From Oribacterium sp. C9 (GTDB lineage Bacteria > Bacillota > Clostridia > Lachnospirales > Lachnospiraceae): DNA of 64,000 nucleotides. The translations under genes and the position numbers were made by a program. The notes under the pieces were generated by a model. The model did no database searches. It had not been told where the DNA came from and saw nothing but the letters and a program-made list of their open reading frames with translations. How positions within the stretch are numbered: position 1 is the first letter of the stretch; each line of letters opens with the position of its first letter. Positions 16,660 through 25,562 of the stretch are shown here, piece by piece. Where the stretch lies: contig NZ_MUHW01000017.1 in assembly GCF_002007235.1 (NCBI RefSeq), positions 31,334 to 95,333 of the forward strand, read 5' to 3'.

Positions 16660-17880
16660 ATGGCGTCAAAGAAAGATCCGGCACCTTTAGGATATGGAAA
16701 TAAACAAATATTACTTCAAAATACTCAGAAAAAACTGGATACTGTAAGTCTGGATTTAGGTAACGGCTCTAAGATAGAGATGATTCAATACGAAAAACTG
16801 GTTCCTTTTCCAAACAACAGAGACATAGATGATACAGATATAGATGTATTTGCTGAGAATATCAAACGTAATGGATTCCAGTCAGCCATAGTTATTGCAA
16901 GAGAATTTGATGGCGGAGAATCAAGAACAGGAAATGCAACCGGTAATTACGTTATAGTATCAGGACATAGACGATATGCTGCATTTGGTATGATTCTGGA
17001 TGAAGACTCTTCTTTCATGCATAGAAAAGTACCTGCACTTATTTTAAGGGATGACATACCCTGGACTGAGCTTGAAGAACTTAATCTTCTGATGAACTAT
17101 GATGCAGTTTCTGAGTCATCACATCCGGGTGAGATGAGAATAAGAGTTGCCAGACTGATGGAACTGCTTCAAAAAAGAGGCATCGAGAAAAAGCTATATG
17201 ACAGGATCGCTGATAAACTCTCCATATCTTCCCGTCAGATTCGTAAGTATGATTCCATAAACAAAAATCTGATAGTCGGGTTACAGAATCTGCTGGATGA
17301 GGAAAAAATCACTATAAACCAAGCTAACCAATATGCATCAAGAAGTATAGAGGTACAGAAATACATACTGAACTATATTACAGAGCATAATGAAACACTG
17401 ACTGAGGATGAATATCAGCAGCTTAAAAATCAGGATGAGGAGAATCAAAAGGCTCAAAAGCTTGCCGAGGAACGCCTCAGAGAAAATGAACAGAAGTTAA
17501 GAGAGCAGGAAGCTGAGATCGTTCGTCTGAAAAATAAAACAATTGAACTGGAATCCATGGTACAGGATGAACAGGACAATACTGAAAATACATCTCAGGA
17601 ACTCATCAACACACAGGCCCAGCTTCGAAGAGCAAGAGAAAAAGCGGATAAATATCAAAAGATCCTGAAGGATGCAAAGGAAGCTGATGCAGAACAGCTC
17701 AACAAAACTATAGGTATATCTGCTCCTATAGCAGTAAATGAAATGCTATCCAAGATAAATGATAATGTAGTAAAGCTTGGTAAGCGTAAAGAAAAACGTG
17801 GTTATCAGTTTACCAAAAATGATATTCAGAAAATCAAAGCTATAATTGATGATCTGAAAGCATTGATAGATGAAAACTGA
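16660..17880 (+). CDS. parB: ParB-family DNA-binding partition protein
   Basis: A 406-residue ParB. The N-terminal ParB/Srx nuclease-like domain carries LVPFPNNRD and the VSGHRRYAA motif (near residue 107), the CTP-binding Box II-type signature GHRRY. A helix-turn-helix follows (DRIADKLSISSRQIRKY, about residues 185-201). Residues about 245-345 are a long charged coiled coil (repeated Glu/Gln/Lys), longer than in chromosomal ParB/Spo0J. The C-terminus is basic. An AGGGAGAT ribosome binding site lies upstream, and a strong terminator lies after the stop. Its cognate centromere is probably in the palindrome-rich DNA at 14.7-15.1 kb, or in the iteron region. Confidence 0.9.
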   Translation: MASKKDPAPLGYGNKQILLQNTQKKLDTVSLDLGNGSKIEMIQYEKLVPFPNNRDIDDTDIDVFAENIKRNGFQSAIVIAREFDGGESRTGNATGNYVIVSGHRRYAAFGMILDEDSSFMHRKVPALILRDDIPWTELEELNLLMNYDAVSESSHPGEMRIRVARLMELLQKRGIEKKLYDRIADKLSISSRQIRKYDSINKNLIVGLQNLLDEEKITINQANQYASRSIEVQKYILNYITEHNETLTEDEYQQLKNQDEENQKAQKLAEERLRENEQKLREQEAEIVRLKNKTIELESMVQDEQDNTENTSQELINTQAQLRRAREKADKYQKILKDAKEADAEQLNKTIGISAPIAVNEMLSKINDNVVKLGKRKEKRGYQFTKNDIQKIKAIIDDLKALIDEN

Positions 17881-17906
17881 TTTTAAAATTAGAATATAGT
17901 TTATGA

Positions 17907-17946
17907 ACTCTCGGATGAATACCTGATCATCCGGGAGTATTTTTTT
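17907..17946 (+). terminator. Terminator after parB
   Basis: ACTCTCGGATGA (17907-17918) pairs with TCATCCGGGAGT (17927-17938) with one wobble, followed by a run of T residues (17940-17946). This closes the parAB transcript before the origin region. Confidence 0.9.
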
Positions 17947-17962
17947 ACATTAAATGGATAAA

Positions 17963-18879
17963 CCGTAAAATAACTCAACTCCTACAGAGATTATTGTAGT
18001 AGTAGATAATATATAATTTATATATATTTTATTTATTTTATCATCTTATAGAAGAAACTCAGTGAGAGTTGAGTATATATACGTTGAAAATTGAGAGGAT
18101 ATACGAAAAGAATTGAGTTTACATACGGAAAGCGTAGAGTAGATATACGGGAATGTTGAGGGAAAATACGGTAAAAGAGGAATTAATCTCTAAAAGTTGA
18201 CTGATTATACGGTTAGTTGAGAACTGATACGGAAAATATGAAGGAAAATTGAGAAATCATACGGAGACCAGAAAAAAATCAGGAACTTATGATTAAGGTT
18301 GATTGATTATACGGTATATATTCTGAAAAACAGCAGGGTAAACACGGATATATATCCTGAAAGTTGAGTGATATTACGGAGATTATAGTGATCGTACGAA
18401 AAAATTAAGGCTATGTACGGATATTAATTTACAAAGGTAGAGTAAAATTACGGTGAAAGTTGAGAAATTATACGGATAAGAAATACATGATAAGACAGAC
18501 GGAATTACGTGGGTTTCTAAGGAATATCCGGTTCAAAAGTTGAGCAAATGTACGGTCTATAAATCAGAATTGTTCTGAAATGTGAGAAAGTATACGGTGA
18601 ATAGAATAAAAATTGAGTGATTTTACGGTAGAATTATAACAATAGTTGAGTTATCATACGGATACTGTATTTAAAAGAATTCCAGGTAAAGGTTGAGTGA
18701 ATTTACGGATAGTGATAGAATAAGTCCGTAAATTGATTCAACCTTCTTATAGCTGATTATGATTGTATTGGCTAAAAGTTGAGAAAATATACGTTAAAGT
18801 TGAGTAAAGATACGGTAGTGGTTTTGCGAAATAGGCATTATCATGTACTTATAAGAAAAAGACCGTACAGTTACTCAAC
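17963..18879 (+). repeat. Iteron array, candidate replication origin (at least 22 copies of GTTGAG-N6-TACGG)
   Basis: A 17-mer with 11 fixed bases (GTTGAG, six free bases, TACGG) occurs at least 22 times with two or fewer mismatches. Direct copies start at 18068, 18090, 18112, 18134, 18155, 18196, 18216, 18248, 18298, 18363, 18437, 18459, 18539, 18581, 18612, 18645, 18692, 18778 and 18799. Inverted copies lie at 17963-17979, 18726-18742 and 18863-18879. The first five are phased at 22, 22, 22 and 21 bp. Degenerate copies lie near 18330-18420. A very AT-rich stretch (18000-18050), a likely unwinding element, separates the first inverted copy from the direct copies. The Rep_3 gene follows, so this is the expected initiator-binding origin. 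Confidence 0.9.
18000..18050. other. AT-rich candidate DNA unwinding element
   Basis: About 50 bases consisting almost only of A and T, with repeated TATAT and TTTAT runs, lie directly before the direct iterons. Iteron-controlled origins usually have such a melting region beside the initiator sites. Confidence 0.5.
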
Positions 18880-18913
18880 TTTTATTATCCGGATGTGGGA
18901 GTTTAGATTATTT

Positions 18914-20200
18914 ATGAGTCATGGAATAGAAAAAGCTCGTAAGCAACAGGTTGCCAAAAGTACAAAGATGGTTCAGGAAGGAAAGTTTTCTCTTTCACTG
19001 GTAGAGAGTAAAGCCGTTAACTATCTGATTTCAAAGATCAAACCGACTGATGATATCAATACGGTGTATACATTTAACTGCAGTGAGTTCCAGCAGATCA
19101 TACACAGAAGTGCTTCTGCAAATAAGCTGAGCTATACAAATACAAAGGCCATATTGAACGATATCGGTCAAAAGACCTGGTGGATCACATTGGAGAGCGG
19201 TAAAGAAGCCATGGTTCACTGGCTTAATGTCGTGCATATGGATCCCGGAAGCGGAGACGTGGAGATAAAATTTCATGAGGATATGTTCCCGTTTCTCTAT
19301 AATCTGATGACTGATAAAGAGAAGTACTATATAGCTCCGAGACTGGAAGAAACTTCTCTTATGACTCACAAATATTCTCCGAGAATTTTTGATCTTCTCA
19401 GGTCATATCAGTTCAACAACAAGACCTGGACCTTTGAACTAGGTACCGGAACTGATAATGACTTCATGAGAAAGATAGCGGACTGGGAGCCGGATCCGAA
19501 TAAAAAAGGTAAGAATGTAGCGAAAATTCCCAAGAGCTGGTCGAAGTTCTCATTTTTTGAGAGAGATGTTCTGGCACCTGCGAGAGAAGAGATCAATCAT
19601 TATACAGATATAAAGATAAACTATGAGGCACTGAAGACAGATGCCATGGGTAAAAAGTACAGAAGACCTGTACGCATCAAGTTCCTTATGCTTCCAAAGA
19701 CAAGTGGAGAGCTGAAGGAGACCCAGAGTATATTGGACTCAGAGTATAACGGAAACTTTGACAACATCGTAGATGATATGGAACCTCATCAGATGACATT
19801 GGAAGAATCCTTCTTCATGCAGGATCAAATGCAGAGGGAAAAAGAGGAAGAATTCAGAGTAGAAGAGGTTGTAGTTGAGGCTGCCAATGCTGAAGAGCTG
19901 GCAGAGCAAAGAGCCGATGAAACGGTATATCCGGTATTCTATATGGCATTATACAAGGACTTTAATGAAGATCAGATTGATCATCTGTATCACGCGTGCA
20001 TAAAGAATCTTGAGCCTCGTCAGATACGTGTAGATGCGTATGATACATGGGCAACTGACTATATGTCACATTATTTTGACTGGATAAAGGCAACACCTGA
20101 AGATACGAAGACGACGACATATAAACGTTTGTTGGCTAGCCTCGTAAATGATTACGACGGTATAGCACAGAAACCAACAATGTGGGACAGGAAGGGTTGA
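18914..20200 (+). CDS. Rep_3-family replication initiator
   Basis: A 428-residue initiator of the Rep_3 (RepB/RepE) type. Residues about 15-240 form the two winged-helix domains: FSLSLVESKAVNYLISKI near the start, LMTHKYSPRIFDLLRSYQF in the middle, and a SWSKFSFFERDVLAPAREEI segment typical of the second domain. The C-terminal 190 residues are acidic and helical and extend well beyond the core family length. I start the gene at ATG 18914: the longer open frame from 18779 would run through three iterons and has no ribosome binding site. It directly follows the iteron array and is overlapped by a close downstream gene. Confidence 0.88.
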   Translation: MSHGIEKARKQQVAKSTKMVQEGKFSLSLVESKAVNYLISKIKPTDDINTVYTFNCSEFQQIIHRSASANKLSYTNTKAILNDIGQKTWWITLESGKEAMVHWLNVVHMDPGSGDVEIKFHEDMFPFLYNLMTDKEKYYIAPRLEETSLMTHKYSPRIFDLLRSYQFNNKTWTFELGTGTDNDFMRKIADWEPDPNKKGKNVAKIPKSWSKFSFFERDVLAPAREEINHYTDIKINYEALKTDAMGKKYRRPVRIKFLMLPKTSGELKETQSILDSEYNGNFDNIVDDMEPHQMTLEESFFMQDQMQREKEEEFRVEEVVVEAANAEELAEQRADETVYPVFYMALYKDFNEDQIDHLYHACIKNLEPRQIRVDAYDTWATDYMSHYFDWIKATPEDTKTTTYKRLLASLVNDYDGIAQKPTMWDRKG

Positions 20201-20201
20201 T

Positions 20202-20555
20202 ATGGCAAAACTGAAAGAATATAAAAACGGAATAGTTGGCATAAAGCATGGTATCTATTACGTTGTAGCAGGTAATGGAGAGACATTTGACATCATAGAC
20301 AAGGAGAAAAATCTCATAGAAGATGGGTTTGATACCATAGGAGATGCTGAGTGGAAGATAGATAAGTTAACTGCGGATGAGGAACTTTCTGAGTATATCG
20401 AGAAAGCTTCACAATTGACTATCGGTCAGCTTACCGGAAAGATGATGGAGATTTTTAATACCTGGGACGGAAAAGTTATGCCGAAGGAGGAGAAAAAAAA
20501 GCTTGGCATAGTAGAGACCATAAGAAACAGGAAAGCAAAAAAACTGGCTTTATAA
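20202..20555 (+). CDS. Small protein co-transcribed with the initiator gene
   Basis: A 117-residue soluble protein. Its ATG is one base after the initiator stop codon, with GGAAGGG inside the end of the initiator gene as ribosome binding site, so the two are surely co-expressed. The first 70 residues look like a small beta-rich domain (KNGIVGIKHGIYYVVAGNGE), the rest is helical and basic. I do not recognise the family. Its position suggests a role in replication or copy control. Confidence 0.75.
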   Translation: MAKLKEYKNGIVGIKHGIYYVVAGNGETFDIIDKEKNLIEDGFDTIGDAEWKIDKLTADEELSEYIEKASQLTIGQLTGKMMEIFNTWDGKVMPKEEKKKLGIVETIRNRKAKKLAL

Positions 20556-20691
20556 ATACAGTCTCTGATAGAGACTAAGATTTGATCAGTCCTGCAGAAA
20601 ATCTGCAGGGACAGATATAAATCCACAAACAGTAGTTTATAGATGATATAGAGTGTCTGTTGACTGAGCTTTTCGGAATATGTAAATAATT

Positions 20692-20731
20692 CAGGCACTT
20701 TCATTTGCAGTAGCAGTGATGAAAGTGCCTG
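20692..20731. terminator. 13-bp hairpin between convergent genes
   Basis: CAGGCACTTTCAT (20692-20704) pairs perfectly with ATGAAAGTGCCTG (20719-20731). It lies between the end of the initiator operon and the convergent membrane protein gene and is probably a shared transcription stop, although no long T-run follows. Another stem, CTGCAGA/TCTGCAG, lies near 20592-20608. Confidence 0.5.
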
Positions 20732-20746
20732 ATGGTTTATAGAAGC

Positions 20747-21193
20747 TTAGCAGCTTCCTATGATGATGCATTTATCTTTGATAGTATCGTCGCTACGTAT
20801 ATCTCTTATGGTATAATGCTCATTTTTCGAGATAGCCAGAACCTTTGTAAAGTTGTCAAAGTCATCATGTGAGAGAAAAACATAATATTCGTCGATCTCT
20901 ATCATATTAGGATCAGGTATCAGTCTGTAAACGATGAGTTCGAATACTGCAAGAATAAGTATGAACAACGGGCAGGAATAAATGAAAAGCTGGTAGACAG
21001 CTGAGGCTTCATCAAAACCATATGAGGTGTATTCATTACTGATCAGGATTGCACCTACCATAAAAATGAGAATAAATGCATAAGCATAAATGCAGGATTT
21101 ATGCAGATCCTTAAAGTGGGTTTGACGTTCTATACGTGAATTATATTCATTTTTCCATTTGTTATAGATGTGGTTTCGTTCCTCGGCACACAT
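20747..21193 (-). CDS. Two-helix membrane protein, function unknown
   Basis: A 148-residue protein with a charged cytoplasmic N-terminus (residues 1-33), two membrane segments (about 35-53 and 68-90) and a hydrophilic C-terminal domain of about 55 residues rich in Asp and Ile. The start follows AAGGAGAT. The family is not recognised. It is convergent with the replication genes and may be an accessory of this replicon. Confidence 0.65.
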   Translation of the reverse strand: MCAEERNHIYNKWKNEYNSRIERQTHFKDLHKSCIYAYAFILIFMVGAILISNEYTSYGFDEASAVYQLFIYSCPLFILILAVFELIVYRLIPDPNMIEIDEYYVFLSHDDFDNFTKVLAISKNEHYTIRDIRSDDTIKDKCIIIGSC

Positions 21194-21425
21194 AATGATA
21201 TCTCCTTTCCTTCGGATAAAATGGTGGATATAACAGGAATTTTGATTTGAATTACATTTATTTTATAAATATTTTAAATTCTTAAATTTCTGTTTATTTT
21301 TGCCATAAATAAGTATGATTTTACAGATTACTTCGACAGGTAATAAATGAAATATTATTGAAGAGGTAAAATGTGTGATATGAAAAAGTAATGGGAGATA
21401 TAAGTATCATGAATAAGAGGTGAAT

Positions 21426-22028
21426 ATGGACAAGTATACATTTTTTGCAACTATATCCAGAATGAAATATATAGAGCGCTGGGCACTTATGAGAAATTCC
21501 AGACCTGAAAATCTGAGTGAACATGCGGTAGAGGTTGCCATGATAGCACATGCTTTATGTATAATAGGAAATGTGAGATATGGTAGAAAGCTGGATGGAG
21601 AAAAGGCGGCACTCATAGGCATATATCATGATGCCTCCGAGATAATAACCGGAGATATGCCTACACCGGTTAAGTATTTTAATAAAGAAATAACCGGAGC
21701 ATATAAATCGCTGGAGCATATAGCGGAGAACAGTCTTTTGGAAAGACTTCCGGAGGATCTGAGACCGGCTTTCGATGAAATATTTAATAGAAGTAAGACT
21801 GATGAAAACGAGCTTTATATGAGAAAGCTTGTAAAGGCTGCAGACAAGATCTCGGCACTGATAAAGTGCATCGAGGAAGAAAATTCCGGAAACAGAGAGT
21901 TCTGTACAGCAAAAGAATCTACATTAAGGTCACTGGAGGAAATGAAGGAAAATTATCCGGAGGTAGGAGATTTTCTTCGGGAATTCCTGCCTCCGTACGG
22001 AAGTACATTGGATGAATTGGCACTATAG
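21426..22028 (+). CDS. YfbR-like HD-domain 5'-nucleotidase
   Basis: A 200-residue HD-superfamily phosphohydrolase of the YfbR type. These remove the 5'-phosphate from deoxynucleoside monophosphates. Visible motifs: RNSRPENLSEH (first metal histidine), AHAL, and YHDASEIITGDMPTPVKY (the HD pair and the TGDMPTPVK block that is diagnostic for YfbR). A conserved Asp follows in VKAADKISALIKC. The ATG at 21426 follows AAGAGG; an in-frame GTG two codons earlier is less likely. Just 38 bp downstream begins the adenosine-deaminase-like gene, so the two probably act together on nucleotides. Confidence 0.88.
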   Translation: MDKYTFFATISRMKYIERWALMRNSRPENLSEHAVEVAMIAHALCIIGNVRYGRKLDGEKAALIGIYHDASEIITGDMPTPVKYFNKEITGAYKSLEHIAENSLLERLPEDLRPAFDEIFNRSKTDENELYMRKLVKAADKISALIKCIEEENSGNREFCTAKESTLRSLEEMKENYPEVGDFLREFLPPYGSTLDELAL

Positions 22029-22066
22029 ACAGGACTTATGAGTCCCACATGGTAAAGGATAAGCAT

Positions 22067-24553
22067 ATGACATTTTTTGGAAAGTTCTATCTGGACAAGG
22101 AAAAGGATGTGATCGTTACACTTAACCTTGGTGATAACGGGATGTCCTATATTTTGGAAACACCCAATCATGGTACAGGAAATCTGATAACCAATCTTGC
22201 AAAGGTCTGTGATCTTCCCATCAGTTTTAATGCGGAGGGTCTGAAGGTCATCGAGGGAAGTGTGCCTTGCTATTTCAATGGAGAAAACCAGAAGGTCTAC
22301 ATCTTGAGAATGGGAAATACCAAGGTTGCCAATATCTATCCCGACGGCACTATCGAAAGAAAGGCGTATATTCCTGCCATCGCAAAGACTCTGATGAGTC
22401 AGACCAAGGACTATGCCCTGGATATAAATAAGACACTGGTTAAGACATATATTAAGGAAGAAGTCAAGTTCCATTCGGACTTGCATACGCACAGAAGCGC
22501 AAATCTTAGTCCTGATGTTCTGATAGCCCTCGGCATACATCATCAGATCAGATATCCGTATTACTATATAAAAAAGCTTGGCTTGAAGATCACACCTGAA
22601 CAAAGAGCGGCTTTGGAAAAACAGAGAGCTGATGTGGCTGCCAATTTTGTAAACAGCGGACTGAAGGGGAAGTATCTAGACAGACGTATCGATGACAACA
22701 CAGAGATCAATTTTGCAGATCTGATCCTTCATAATATATCCGGAAGTAAATACAATATTCCGAGAATCCGTGCATCACTGGCGGTGATGAAGGACGGTCA
22801 GGCTGTATTCACAAATCTTGAGAAGGTATATATTTACAGATATGTGTTTACAAAGGGGACAGCTGCGAAGGAGAAAATCGAAATAGAAAATATCGGTGAG
22901 ATTCCTGATAAAGATATAGTTGATGCACTGAGACAGATGGAGAAGGACAGAAGAAATCCGGACTATGCGGACAATACACTGTTTCAGGACGGTCTGCTTT
23001 GGGTTGCAAGAAACTATCAGCACAACGGTATCACCTATGCCGAGATGTCAGACACTGCACTTGTAAAGAAGACAGAAGCGGCAGAAACATTGCAACAAAT
23101 ACATGACGTGATGCCGAAGATAACCAGAGAGACGGGTGTTACCATAAGATTCCTTGCCGCTCTCAGGCGTATACCGCTCACTATAGTAAAGGATCAGGTG
23201 GCACATGGAAACTATTTTACTGAGAACCTTCAGGTATTGAAGGCTGTAGCCATAGATCCATATGTTGCCGGAAGTGATTTTGTAGGTGAAGAGATAAATG
23301 ACATACTGGAGTTGAAATCCGTTATAGCTGCGGTAGTAAAGATAGCAAAAGATATTCCGTCTTATGTTGTGCGCATACATGCAGGTGAAAATGACTCTCT
23401 TCCTGACAATGTATACAATAGCATAAGATGTGTTGAAGAAGCATTGGCAGAAGGTCAGATATTCCCTCACATGAGAATAGGGCACGGTCTCTATACAGCA
23501 GATCTCAATACAGAAAAAGGAAAGAAGCTGTTGGAGAAGATCAGGTCTCTGGGGGTGGTGCTTGAATTCCAGATCACATCAAATGTAAGACTGAATAATC
23601 TGTCGAGACTGGATATGCATCCTTTAAAGCAGTACCTGAAAACAGGTATCTCCTGTGTGCAGGGTACAGATGGAGGTGCACTTTACGGAACCGATTCAAT
23701 AGATGAGCAGCTTTCTCTGGAGAGGATGCTGGATCTCAACCATGAAGAGCTTCTGAAGATGAGGCAAGCTGATGACAGAGTAATAGCAGGTTCTATGAAG
23801 GAGTTCAATGATAAGATCCAGACCTTCTATGGAAAGTGCGGAGGGATGACAGTCAGAGAATTCCTCGAAAAGAGAATACGCGAAAAAGCGGATGACTTCA
23901 TGGACCTCGATGGTGGAGAGAGACAGTATGACAGCGCTGCAGAATTGAGTGACAGGATAAGAGAGCTTCCTCTTGATATGATTCCTGTAGTCATAGCCGG
24001 CGGCAGTTTTAACAATGCACATCATGTAACTACTATAGAAGAACAGGAGTGCAGACTTCTGGATGACCTCATAAAGAAGGGGGATCCCGGCAAGCTGTTC
24101 TTTGCCATAGGTCCGTCAATAAGCGGATATGAAAAGTACGTTTTGGACAGGTGTAAAGATAAATTCAAGGTATTTTGCTTTGTTCCTGCATCTATTACGG
24201 AAAGCGAGCTCAGCAAACTCAGAGAAACCGAGACAGGAATCAGAGTATCCATAGAGTCTTCACCTCTCGGCACTTATAAAAGCTTTGCCTATGAGATATT
24301 TAAACGCCGACAGTCAGTTATGATAGCTCTGGATGGAAACAGTGCGGCATGTAACCTCATGCAGGATGCCCGTAACAGTAAATATGAAAGTCGCATATTT
24401 GTTGATGAAAAATCAGATGTGCTGAAATCAAAGGCAGAATCACTTCAGGGATATATCACGCTTCTTCATGAGGGTGATGATGCTGATGAGATACTGAGAT
24501 ACGTTGAGAAGTATTACGGTAATCTGAAAAATATAAGTGAAGGGAACGGCTGA
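22067..24553 (+). CDS. Large adenosine-deaminase-like protein with C-terminal Rossmann-like domain
   Basis: An 828-residue protein, more than twice the size of a usual adenosine deaminase. Residues about 1-130 are an unassigned N-terminal region. The deaminase core follows: HxH metal site in SDLHTHRS (His140, His142), HAGE (His438), RIGHG (His473), SNVRLNN, and QGTDGGALYGT (Asp535). A large insertion of nearly 200 residues separates the first two motifs. From about residue 638 a Rossmann-like domain starts (PVVIAGGSFNN, FFAIGPSISGYEKY, SVMIALDGNSAAC), which resembles SLOG/LOG-type nucleotide-binding folds. The ATG at 22067 has AAAGGA at ideal spacing. It is probably a nucleoside or nucleotide deaminase, but the substrate is unknown. 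It is coupled to a YfbR-type nucleotidase. Confidence 0.75.
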   Translation: MTFFGKFYLDKEKDVIVTLNLGDNGMSYILETPNHGTGNLITNLAKVCDLPISFNAEGLKVIEGSVPCYFNGENQKVYILRMGNTKVANIYPDGTIERKAYIPAIAKTLMSQTKDYALDINKTLVKTYIKEEVKFHSDLHTHRSANLSPDVLIALGIHHQIRYPYYYIKKLGLKITPEQRAALEKQRADVAANFVNSGLKGKYLDRRIDDNTEINFADLILHNISGSKYNIPRIRASLAVMKDGQAVFTNLEKVYIYRYVFTKGTAAKEKIEIENIGEIPDKDIVDALRQMEKDRRNPDYADNTLFQDGLLWVARNYQHNGITYAEMSDTALVKKTEAAETLQQIHDVMPKITRETGVTIRFLAALRRIPLTIVKDQVAHGNYFTENLQVLKAVAIDPYVAGSDFVGEEINDILELKSVIAAVVKIAKDIPSYVVRIHAGENDSLPDNVYNSIRCVEEALAEGQIFPHMRIGHGLYTADLNTEKGKKLLEKIRSLGVVLEFQITSNVRLNNLSRLDMHPLKQYLKTGISCVQGTDGGALYGTDSIDEQLSLERMLDLNHEELLKMRQADDRVIAGSMKEFNDKIQTFYGKCGGMTVREFLEKRIREKADDFMDLDGGERQYDSAAELSDRIRELPLDMIPVVIAGGSFNNAHHVTTIEEQECRLLDDLIKKGDPGKLFFAIGPSISGYEKYVLDRCKDKFKVFCFVPASITESELSKLRETETGIRVSIESSPLGTYKSFAYEIFKRRQSVMIALDGNSAACNLMQDARNSKYESRIFVDEKSDVLKSKAESLQGYITLLHEGDDADEILRYVEKYYGNLKNISEGNG

Positions 24554-24574
24554 GGTACGGAGTTCTGTGTGAAT

Positions 24575-24612
24575 ACATTGTGGCCGGATTTTCGGTGATC
24601 CGATCACAATGT
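24575..24612 (+). other. Hairpin downstream of the deaminase gene
   Basis: ACATTGTG (24575-24582) pairs with CACAATGT (24605-24612) and encloses an inner CGGAT/ATCCG stem. It lacks a T-run, so it is a weak terminator or an mRNA-end element. Confidence 0.4.
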
Positions 24613-24644
24613 GCATAGAATTTCTGAAATGACTTAATAGAGAT

Positions 24645-25544
24645 ATGGATGGAAAAAATATTAAAGGCTCAGGTCGTCGTAGCAGAATGAGGCTTCTGGC
24701 AGTTTCGCTGATGCTTCTTGCCACTGCTGCCGGAGGCGGTAGCAGCGCTTACGGAGAGGAATACGATGATGCTCAGCTGGATGCGACAGTAGACTTAAGC
24801 GGTATAACCAATGAAGCTGAGAAAGCAGCAAAGCGTTATCATCCGGTTTCCAATCCGGAGCATGCTGCAGGAATGATTGAAGCGCAGGAGATTGCTTCTA
24901 AAAAGGGAATAAAGAACAGCTACATGATCTGTCCGGATGGATTCGAGAGGTACTTCGATGAAAACGGAGAGATGGTGAGGGACAGACTGGTACCGGACAG
25001 GAGCGCTTATGTAGACATTGACGGTATAAAGCTGGATCCTATGGATAACAATATCAACAGAACCTTCATGAAATATGCGAGTCACGGAAGAAGAGCTCTG
25101 GCATATGACAAGTCATCTCATTACATGGAGCTTTGGGTCAATGGAGTGATGACAAAGTCATATATGGTGACATCCGGTGCTGCCGAGGGGGATAAAAAGA
25201 GGCAGGGAGATTACAAAACGCCGTTAGGTTACTTTTATATCTGCGATAAGAAGGTATCATCTTCTCTAAAGGAGGAGATGTATCTAAATTATCCTAATAT
25301 TGAGGATGCAAAAAGGGGACTCAAGACAGGGCTCATAGACAAGGCTACTGCGGAGCAGCTGATTCAGACCAGCCAGAATCTTCAGAAGCCAACGGCACGT
25401 ACGCGTTTAGGCGGTGCAATAGAGGTCCATGGTAACGGTGAGCTGATGGATGCGACGCGAGGCTGTATAGGTGTATATAATGAGTGGAATAAAGAAATAT
25501 ACGATATCATGCAGCTTGGAGACAGAGTATATATAGTTGAGTGA
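24645..25544 (+). CDS. L,D-transpeptidase (YkuD domain)
   Basis: A 299-residue exported cell-wall enzyme. The N-terminus has basic residues and a hydrophobic signal (MRLLAVSLMLLATAAGG, from residue 16). The YkuD domain is in the C-terminal half: His262 in EVHGNG and catalytic Cys274 in RGCIGV, which form the family HxG...GC signature. It links peptidoglycan stem peptides in a 3-3 fashion or anchors other polymers to them. It is 18 bp upstream of a polysaccharide deacetylase, so the two probably form a cell-wall modification pair. The ribosome binding site is weak. Confidence 0.85.
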   Translation: MDGKNIKGSGRRSRMRLLAVSLMLLATAAGGGSSAYGEEYDDAQLDATVDLSGITNEAEKAAKRYHPVSNPEHAAGMIEAQEIASKKGIKNSYMICPDGFERYFDENGEMVRDRLVPDRSAYVDIDGIKLDPMDNNINRTFMKYASHGRRALAYDKSSHYMELWVNGVMTKSYMVTSGAAEGDKKRQGDYKTPLGYFYICDKKVSSSLKEEMYLNYPNIEDAKRGLKTGLIDKATAEQLIQTSQNLQKPTARTRLGGAIEVHGNGELMDATRGCIGVYNEWNKEIYDIMQLGDRVYIVE

Positions 25545-25562
25545 TAAAACGGTGGGGGAGTT

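Noticed and set aside
17963..18879. CRISPR array
   Set aside because: The repeated units are short (11 fixed bases), occur in both orientations, have spacers of a few to tens of bases, and lie beside a Rep gene; no cas genes are present.
18779..18913. N-terminal extension of the Rep_3 initiator
   Set aside because: The open frame upstream of 18914 is made of iterons, lacks a ribosome binding site, and does not resemble the family N-terminus.
21426..24553. RADAR-type defence system (RdrA/RdrB) for the large adenosine-deaminase-like protein
   Set aside because: RADAR needs an adjacent large AAA+ ATPase (RdrA); none is present in the window, and the neighbour is an HD nucleotidase.
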